Shown here in pieces: positions 6,193 to 6,228 of a DNA stretch of 6,228 bases (positions are counted from its first letter, which is position 1; every line of letters begins with the position of its first letter). The notes beneath the pieces are model-generated. The model was not told where the DNA came from. It was given only the letters and a program-made list of their open reading frames with translations, and ran no database searches. Source of the DNA: Collinsella aerofaciens (GTDB lineage Bacteria > Actinomycetota > Coriobacteriia > Coriobacteriales > Coriobacteriaceae); NCBI GenBank assembly GCA_030841765.1, contig JAUUSS010000119.1, forward strand, positions 1 through 6,228. Reading direction: 5' to 3'. The translations under genes were made by a program, and so were the position numbers.

Positions 6193-6226
6193 GCACCGGG
6201 GCCGACACTGGCCCCGGTGCTTTTTT
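6193..6226 (+). terminator. Strong intrinsic terminator, + strand
   Basis: GCACCGGGGCC (6193-6203) and GGCCCCGGTGC (6210-6220) form a perfect 11-bp G+C-rich stem with the six-base loop GACACT, followed by six T's (6221-6226). Only the + strand has the T-run, so it stops transcripts moving left to right. No + strand gene is seen between the divergent exporter start (6007) and this point, so its source transcript is unclear: an unrecognised small RNA, the attenuated leader of a gene beyond the window edge, or antisense transcription. Confidence 0.9.
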
Positions 6227-6228
6227 AT

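Noticed and set aside
6008..6208. N-terminal extension of the permease by 67 codons
   Set aside because: It runs through the leader, the -10-like box and part of the terminator hairpin. AAAGGAG before GTG 6007 and the normal 281-residue length support the shorter form.
6008..6226. T-box riboswitch or other known riboswitch upstream of the + strand terminator
   Set aside because: The conserved T-box AGGGTGGNACCGCG sequence is absent and I recognised no other riboswitch core by eye.
1..6228. A novel defence, toxin-antitoxin, CRISPR or mobile system
   Set aside because: Every long stretch is explained by aromatic biosynthesis genes, one tRNA or the ABC exporter. No regularly spaced repeats, transposase or unfamiliar gene pair was found.

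Overview
The window looks like a piece of a high-GC Actinomycetota genome, most likely a Coriobacteriia member of the Collinsella type. This rests on the G+C-rich aromatic genes, the dialect of AroC, the AroE-AroK fusion and the tight gene packing. It is a judgement from sequence character, not a database match.

Left part (1-4148, + strand) is a compact shikimate/phenylalanine run. It holds the last 31 codons of aroA (EPSP synthase), then aroC (chorismate synthase), pheA (chorismate mutase plus prephenate dehydratase with an ACT domain), a fused aroE-aroK (shikimate dehydrogenase plus shikimate kinase) and aroQ (type II 3-dehydroquinate dehydratase). Together these carry dehydroquinate to dehydroshikimate, shikimate, shikimate-3-phosphate, EPSP, chorismate, prephenate and phenylpyruvate. 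The first two pathway steps (DAHP synthase, dehydroquinate synthase) are absent and may lie upstream. Spacing is nearly zero except for two short gaps. The aroC-pheA gap holds an 8-bp hairpin. The aroEK-aroQ gap holds a perfect 15-bp palindrome that looks like a dispersed intergenic repeat.

Middle part (4149-4382) holds a tRNA-Arg(TCT) gene on the - strand with encoded CCA and its own intrinsic terminator, facing the aro genes. Two helix mismatches make this tRNA worth checking.

Right part (4383-6007, - strand) is a two-gene ABC exporter of the polysaccharide/teichoic-acid type (TagGH / Wzm-Wzt family): permease first, then ATPase, 11 bases apart. The leader (6008-6192) has a -10-like box. 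Just beyond it, at the window edge, a strong + strand terminator faces away from the exporter with no visible + strand gene feeding it. The exporter genes have visibly lower G+C than the aro genes.

I see no CRISPR array, insertion sequence, phage gene, toxin-antitoxin pair or clearly novel system. The most unusual points are the shortened cofactor region in the fused AroE-AroK, the palindrome, the tRNA mismatches and the orphan terminator.
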